A stretch of DNA of 7,474 nt. Origin: Akkermansiaceae bacterium UBA4145 (GTDB lineage Bacteria; Verrucomicrobiota; Verrucomicrobiia; Verrucomicrobiales; Akkermansiaceae). Below are positions 6,452-7,474 of the stretch, one piece after another. The position numbers and the translations under genes are program-made. Every line of letters begins with the position of its first letter. Position 1 is the stretch's first letter. The notes beneath the pieces are model-generated. The model was not told the origin of the DNA. It saw only the letters and a program-made list of their open reading frames with translations, and did not search any database. The stretch is taken from contig DFWB01000351.1 in the NCBI GenBank assembly GCA_002380675.1, forward strand, positions 1 through 7,474. The letters run 5' to 3'.

Positions 6452-7456
6452 ATGAAAATTTGCTCGGTTCTTCTGCCATTGGTCTTTCTTCTTCCTCCGG
6501 CCCATGGCGCGGAGGAAACGGCGCCTGCCCGGACTGGTCAGGGCGCTGGTGTCTACGAAACGGTTCCTGGGTGGCCCAATTATCCGGAGGGGAAGAGCCT
6601 TGGGAATCTTCATGGCGATCTTGCCTCTGACAGCAAGGGAAACGTCTACATTGCGACGGGCAACACGATCCAGGTCATTGGCTCGGATGGCAACTACCGT
6701 GGGGATATAAGAACCAAGGGTGGAAAGGTATTCAAAGGGGTCCATGGAATGAAAGTGCGTCGCTTCGAGGGTGAGGAAATCCTGTTGCTTGCGATGCCCC
6801 GGATTAAGCGCGTGGTTGCCGTCAAGCCCGACGGAACTGTCGTGTGGCAGATCATTGGCCCCCCGGACGTCCCCGGGATGTATAAAAGCAGGGGGGAATA
6901 TAATCCCACGGACATGGATGTAAGCCCCGATGGAAGAGTGATCATTGTGGACGGGTACGGTAAATCGCTTGTGCACCTCTATGACAAGAATCGGAACTAT
7001 ATGAAAAGTTTTGGAGGCAAGGGTAAGGAGGAGGGAAAGTTTGATATTTGTCACAATATTCTCGTCGATTCCCGGGGAGAGAAGCCGACCCTGCTGATCA
7101 GTGATCGCCAGAACAACCGGTTGCAACACTACGACATGGAAGGAAATTTCATCGGGACCATCGATGACCAGCTCGGTCGGCCGTGTGCTGCTGATATCCA
7201 CGGGGACGTTCTTGCAGTAGGGGAGCTGGATGGGCGGATTTCTCTTTACGGGAAGGACTACAAATTGATTTCCCGACTTGGCGATGAGCGGAAGGATCGG
7301 CAGAAAGCGAGTAACCAGATTTCTCCGGAGCACTGGCATGAGGGAGATCTGGTTGCGGTGCATGGCTGTACTTTCGATGTGCATGGCGCTCTTTATGCGC
7401 AGGAGTGGAATGTTCATGGACGGGTTACCAAATACGTCCGAGTAGAGGCTCCATAA
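6452..7456 (+). CDS. Secreted NHL / PAL-like six-bladed beta-propeller protein, 335 aa
   Basis: The ATG at 6452 starts a clean signal peptide (MKICSVLLPLVFLLPP, cut near AHG-A, residues 19-20). The TTG at 6404 in the same frame would only add 16 residues in front of it. The mature part is a propeller of NHL-like blades with repeated D-x-x-G-x-(V/L)-(Y/I) turns. The motif order matches peptidyl-alpha-hydroxyglycine alpha-amidating lyase (PAL): VHGMKV (His98), NPTDMDV, VDGYGKS (Tyr169), CHNILVD (His201), SDRQNNR (Arg219, Arg223) and VHGCTFD (His304). In PAL three histidines at such positions bind the metal and the tyrosine of DGY is in the active site. The first blade, where PAL has the catalytic Arg of its HRG motif, here reads YIATGNTIQ, so the known lyase reaction is doubtful. 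No partner copper monooxygenase is seen in the window. It may be a metal-binding propeller of unknown substrate. It follows the cytochrome gene by 88 bases; no Shine-Dalgarno or clear promoter is seen in the gap. Confidence 0.85.
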   Translation: MKICSVLLPLVFLLPPAHGAEETAPARTGQGAGVYETVPGWPNYPEGKSLGNLHGDLASDSKGNVYIATGNTIQVIGSDGNYRGDIRTKGGKVFKGVHGMKVRRFEGEEILLLAMPRIKRVVAVKPDGTVVWQIIGPPDVPGMYKSRGEYNPTDMDVSPDGRVIIVDGYGKSLVHLYDKNRNYMKSFGGKGKEEGKFDICHNILVDSRGEKPTLLISDRQNNRLQHYDMEGNFIGTIDDQLGRPCAADIHGDVLAVGELDGRISLYGKDYKLISRLGDERKDRQKASNQISPEHWHEGDLVAVHGCTFDVHGALYAQEWNVHGRVTKYVRVEAP

Positions 7457-7457
7457 A

Positions 7458-7474
7458 GGGCGCTGTCCGCGCTC
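7458..7474 (+). terminator. Probable terminator stem directly after the last gene (cut by window end)
   Basis: GGGCGC (7458-7463) pairs with GCGCTC (7469-7474) with one G-T wobble around a five-base TGTCC loop, starting two bases after the TAA. The window ends at the stem, so the presence of a T-tract cannot be judged. Confidence 0.4.

Noticed and set aside
6422..7417. 331-codon open frame on the - strand opposite the PAL-like gene
   Set aside because: It lies wholly antisense to a gene with a signal peptide and clear propeller motifs; its own translation shows no domain or credible start region, so it is a codon-bias shadow.
6452..7456. Direct naming as peptidylamidoglycolate lyase
   Set aside because: Fold and metal-site pattern fit, but the usual catalytic arginine is not visible and no monooxygenase partner is present, so only PAL-like is supported.

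Overview
The window is a typical bacterial chromosome segment with moderate-to-high GC content. All genes lie on the + strand, with intergenic gaps of about 70-190 bases. Two features point to the PVC group (Verrucomicrobiota or Planctomycetota). First, secreted beta-propeller/c-type cytochrome fusions sit next to a PAL-like propeller and a highly charged secreted repeat protein. Second, none of the visible start codons has a normally spaced Shine-Dalgarno sequence. This taxonomic guess rests on protein style only, since no rRNA or marker gene is present.

Layout: (1) bases 1-257 are the 3' end of a gene whose product matches the C-terminus of GH92 alpha-mannosidases. (2) 332-1693 encodes a complete GT-B fold, GT4-type glycosyltransferase with an intact EX7E motif, the only clearly cytoplasmic product. 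(3) 1694-1882 is a non-coding gap ending in a good extended -10 promoter (1832-1859). This promoter fixes the start of the next gene at 1883 rather than 1850. (4) 1883-3061 encodes a secreted, very charged protein built from helical-hairpin repeats in an A-B-A-B-C-C-D-D order, including a recent 107-base duplication. (5) 3133-6363 encodes a large exported protein: YVTN-type beta-propeller, two CxxCH haem sites, a probable IPT/TIG-like domain and C-terminal ankyrin repeats. (6) 6452-7456 encodes a secreted NHL/PAL-like propeller. It keeps the three histidines and the tyrosine of the peptidyl-alpha-hydroxyglycine lyase site but seems to lack the usual catalytic arginine. Potential RNA hairpins sit at or just after the stop codons of the last three genes.

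The first two genes concern carbohydrate: glycan trimming outside the cytoplasm and sugar transfer inside. The last three all encode exported proteins and may form a functional neighbourhood at the cell envelope, with a scaffold-like repeat protein, an electron-transfer propeller and a metal-binding propeller. Separate hairpins and a separate promoter suggest they are not simply one operon. No CRISPR array, mobile element, tRNA or rRNA was seen.
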